A stretch of DNA of 64,000 nucleotides, from the NCBI GenBank assembly GCA_025449115.1, contig JAHLKC010000066.1, positions 1 to 64,000 on the forward strand, given 5' to 3'. Made by a program: the position numbers and the translations under genes. The DNA comes from Chytridium lagenaria. Its lineage: Eukaryota; Chytridiomycota; Chytridiomycetes; Chytridiales; Chytridiaceae. Below are positions 61,432 to 64,000 of the stretch, piece by piece. The stretch's first letter is position 1; every line of letters starts with the position of its first letter. Below the pieces are notes generated by a model. It was not told where the DNA came from. It searched no databases and was given only the letters and a program-made list of their open reading frames with translations.

Positions 61432-62658
61432 ATGACCAAGGTGAGCGTCCTTATAGTTACGATGACGACCGCCGAATGAGTGATGCGCCTATGGAGGAAG
61501 GGCGGCGCTTGTGGAGGATGGGTAGATGCAGAGCCGTACATGCACGGATGCCTTCTGGTCTTTTTTTTGTGTTTTGGCTCATGTTCTCCATCGTCTTTTC
61601 TGCTTTGATCGATATGTCGGCTGACTGTTTCTTTATAAACCCTTTCTTTCGAATCTATTCAGGTTTTCGTCGGCAATCTTTCGGTGAGGATCATTTCTTA
61701 TTTCTGACGTACTTTTTATCAACAATTATAAGTGCTGATCTAACTTTATTTCTTTTTCCTTATAGTGGGGAACCACTGACGACTCTCTCCGTCAACACTT
61801 CGGCAACTACGGCCAGATCACTGACGCTATCGTCCTCAGGGACCGCGAGACTGGTTAGCCTTTTACCTTCTATGTTTATCTACTCAAAAGTGTTTCTGGA
61901 AGGGGATTTTTTGGTATTCCCCCCTGTCTTTTTATTCCTATCTGGCTATCACGCTGTGGACCCCAGTCTCGTATTCTGCTTGAACTGGTCCTTCGCTAAA
62001 GACTGACTGCATGCGTCTTCGTCATTCCTTTCGCACTTTTGCGCTATTGTGGAAATGTAGTGGATGATGCGATGGCCATTGCCTTCCCTTTCCCTCCTAA
62101 ATATTCTGTCTTTGTGATATATCACTATGGGTAGGTGGCTGTTATGGTGTTGCTTGCGCCTGCTACTGCTACCAGAGAATCGTTTTTCCTTGTTACCCAT
62201 ATTTCTTCTCACCGCTCTTGTTTCTTTATGCTCTATCGTTTGCACCTTTCCTGGATCATGTTGGAGATGTCTTTTTTATCTGCTTAATTTTCAAACCCTC
62301 CTTCGCCATTGACTTTATTTATCTTTTAGGCCGCTCCCGTGGATTCGGCTTCGTCACCTTCGAGAACCCGAGGAGGCCCAGGCTGCCATCGACGCTCTTA
62401 ACGACCAGACCCTTGACGGCCGCAACGTCCGCGTTAACCTCGCCAACGGTTAGTTTAATTTAGTTGCACACTTTTGGGATACATGTCTTAACATTACTTT
62501 AATGCTTAACAGAGCGTCCCTCCGGCGGTGCTGGTGGCTTCGGCGGTAACCGTGGTGGCAACAGCTACGGCGGTGGCCGTGGTGGCTACAGCAACAACGG
62601 TGGCTACCAGCAGGGTGGCTACCAGGGTGGCTACTCCAACAACCAGGGTGGCTACTAA
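61432..62658 (+). CDS. Glycine-rich RRM RNA-binding protein
   Basis: Single RRM plus glycine-rich tail, the class of small hnRNP-like/cold-inducible RNA-binding proteins. Five exons: MTK, intron; VFVGNLS (RNP-2), intron; WGTTDDSLRQHFGNYGQITDAIVLRDRETG in two halves (first WGTTDDSLRQHFGNYGQ), long intron of about 475 bp; RSRGFGFVTF (RNP-1), then EEAQAAIDALNDQTLDGRNV with RVNLAN, intron; and a tail of GG-Y/N repeats (GGYQQGGYQGGYSNNQGGY) to the stop at 62656-62658. The frame is broken by one base at CCC 62367-62369 (ENP-EEAQAA), in an essential part of a highly conserved fold. The long intron 3 splits the RRM between the RETG loop and RNP-1; in plant relatives such an intron is used for autoregulatory splicing, which I only note as a possibility. 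Confidence 0.92.
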
Positions 62659-64000
62659 ACGCTTTTCCCCTTCATCCTCGGCCCTGCGTTCACCTTCCCA
62701 TCCACCCCTTTCAAAGTTCATTCCTGGTCGAAGTCCTCTTGCATATGTTGATGATTTGTTGTTGATCTGTTCCCACCACCAGCCTCAAGCCGTATAGACT
62801 CGCGCCTTTTTTCACCCTTTCTTATATTGCTTTATCCATGTCGTCCCTTAACCGTGCTCCCGTTGCTCGCCTCGTCTCCCTTTTGCCCGTGCTGAAGAAC
62901 TGCTGTAGATTTGTGTAGTTGCGATGATGAGTGTCCGATTTGGCTCTCTTTATTATTCTTCTATTCTATTTTTTTTGAGAAATATTGGGAATAAATTCTC
63001 CCAGGGCCTTCTCTTTCGAACTGTAAAATTGTTTGTTATTTTACTGCTCAATTTTTGTACCATATGGCTTTGGCAACAGTGGTAAAAACGTTTAACGTAT
63101 AGTCGGAGTCAAATGGACTTGATGGTCTGCCATCCACTACAGTAATGGCATTTAATTCTGTCGAACATGTTGTTCGCCGTGATGACATGACGGACCAACA
63201 CACGGCGAGACAATAGAAGGAAGGCAAGGGTGATGACTTTGGTGATGACTTCGGGTGATGAAAGTTGAAGAGAAGGCAGATGCGAACGAAACAGTGAAGG
63301 GAGAAGCAAGGCTTTCAGGACGCAGAAAGACCAGAAAGAGGAAGAAGGCGAAGAAGGCTGGAAAGAGAAAGGCAAGAGCCAATGACCAAGACTTCGAGGC
63401 AAAGCGCACACATATTCGACAACAGAGAAAACCCCGATGCGGCATCAAAGGGGAGTCTACACGTTTTTATAATCAGCAGCTGCTTAGAGAACAACCCCCT
63501 TAGCTGTTGTACCCGAACATTGTGATGAAGGCTCAACTACTGCGATTGATGGGGCGGGCCAATAAAAGATTATGCAGAGTTTGTGAGGTTTTTGCAAGAG
63601 AAGGAACGGCTGAGGGTGGTTGAACGAGATGACAGATTGACATAAAAGAAAATGAGGTGTCTCCAAGAGAAGCAGACAGAGTGTGCCCAGAAATCACGGA
63701 TGTATTCCACAGTTATGATAGCGGTTGCGTGAAGACTATAAACATTTGACATTTTGACTAAATTATTACCATCTGTATCATCAACAATTAACCAAATAAT
63801 AAGACAGCTCTACTTTTTATTGGAGCTCATCATCACATTCTCACCCCCACTTCCACGATAAACACCGTTACTGTCCCCTGATTGCTTTTTTGTAAAAACG
63901 ATTCAAGAGAAACAGAAAAACAACCCGGCAACAACAATTATGGAAAACAGTGGCGCAACTTCCACATTAAAGATAGAGGTTACGTCATGAGAAGGTAAAC
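62659..64000. other. 3' flank and right end, no convincing gene
   Basis: The RRM gene's 3' region runs to about 63,000. A very basic plus-strand ORF at 63258-63503 (RRKTRKRKKAKKAGKRKA core, 81 codons from ATG) overlaps a hydrophobic minus-strand ORF; neither has splice context or a known domain. Nothing else is supported to the window end. Confidence 0.4.

Noticed and set aside
63258..63503. Very basic 81-codon ORF
   Set aside because: No known domain, no splice context and an equally long ORF on the opposite strand; the composition is explained by GAA/AAG-rich sequence.

Overview
The window looks like nuclear DNA of an early-diverging, probably zoosporic (chytrid-like) fungus. Genes are compact and interrupted by many short GT..AG introns, several with a CTAAC-type branch site. 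The gene set is fungal (VTC polyphosphate polymerase, SPX domain, CBM21 glucoamylase, GT61). It also carries families typical of flagellated lineages (ZC2HC1-like zinc finger, TTC14-like TPR protein, class III adenylyl cyclase). The lineage is inferred from gene content; no rRNA or other marker gene is present.

Layout. 1-7.1 kb is transposon territory: a 5'-partial ORF, a ~3.5 kb element with ~560 bp imperfect terminal inverted repeats around a decayed pogo/Tigger-type transposase, another transposase fragment, and a decayed Ty1/copia pol 3' end. 7.2-15.5 kb is a secreted starch-degradation pair on the minus strand: a CBM21-GH31 enzyme and a CBM21-CBM21-GH15 glucoamylase. They share an intron position inside CBM21 and have similarly placed TATA boxes. 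16.6-31.7 kb holds a SUV3 mitochondrial RNA helicase, an F-box-like protein, a Cache-type receptor without an output domain, a GT61 glycosyltransferase, a multi-pass class 3 lipase and the histone-fold protein Dpb4/POLE3. 31.7-38.3 kb holds small membrane proteins, a tandem pair of multi-pass (possibly TLC-fold) proteins and a zinc-finger protein. 38.8-49.5 kb is transport: VTC4-like SPX polymerase, two tandem MFS carriers and a UPF0014/ALS3-type permease. 49.6-62.7 kb holds a kinesin-8, a TTC14-like protein, a Has1/DDX18-like protein with degenerate helicase motifs, a Sac1 phosphoinositide phosphatase, the 3' half of an adenylyl cyclase domain, and a glycine-rich RRM protein. The last 1.3 kb has no convincing gene.

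Data caveat. Single-base frame breaks, mostly at short homopolymers, occur in at least nine otherwise well-conserved genes, including the RRM gene. I read most of these as consensus errors in the assembly, not mass pseudogenisation, and annotate through them. Exon boundaries come from reading splice signals and homology by eye, so start, end and intron positions are approximate in the intron-rich genes.

Most interesting items: the CBM21-GH31 fusion beside a CBM21 glucoamylase, the Has1-like protein that appears to have lost Walker A, SAT and motif VI, and the separated sensor and catalytic halves resembling a receptor cyclase.
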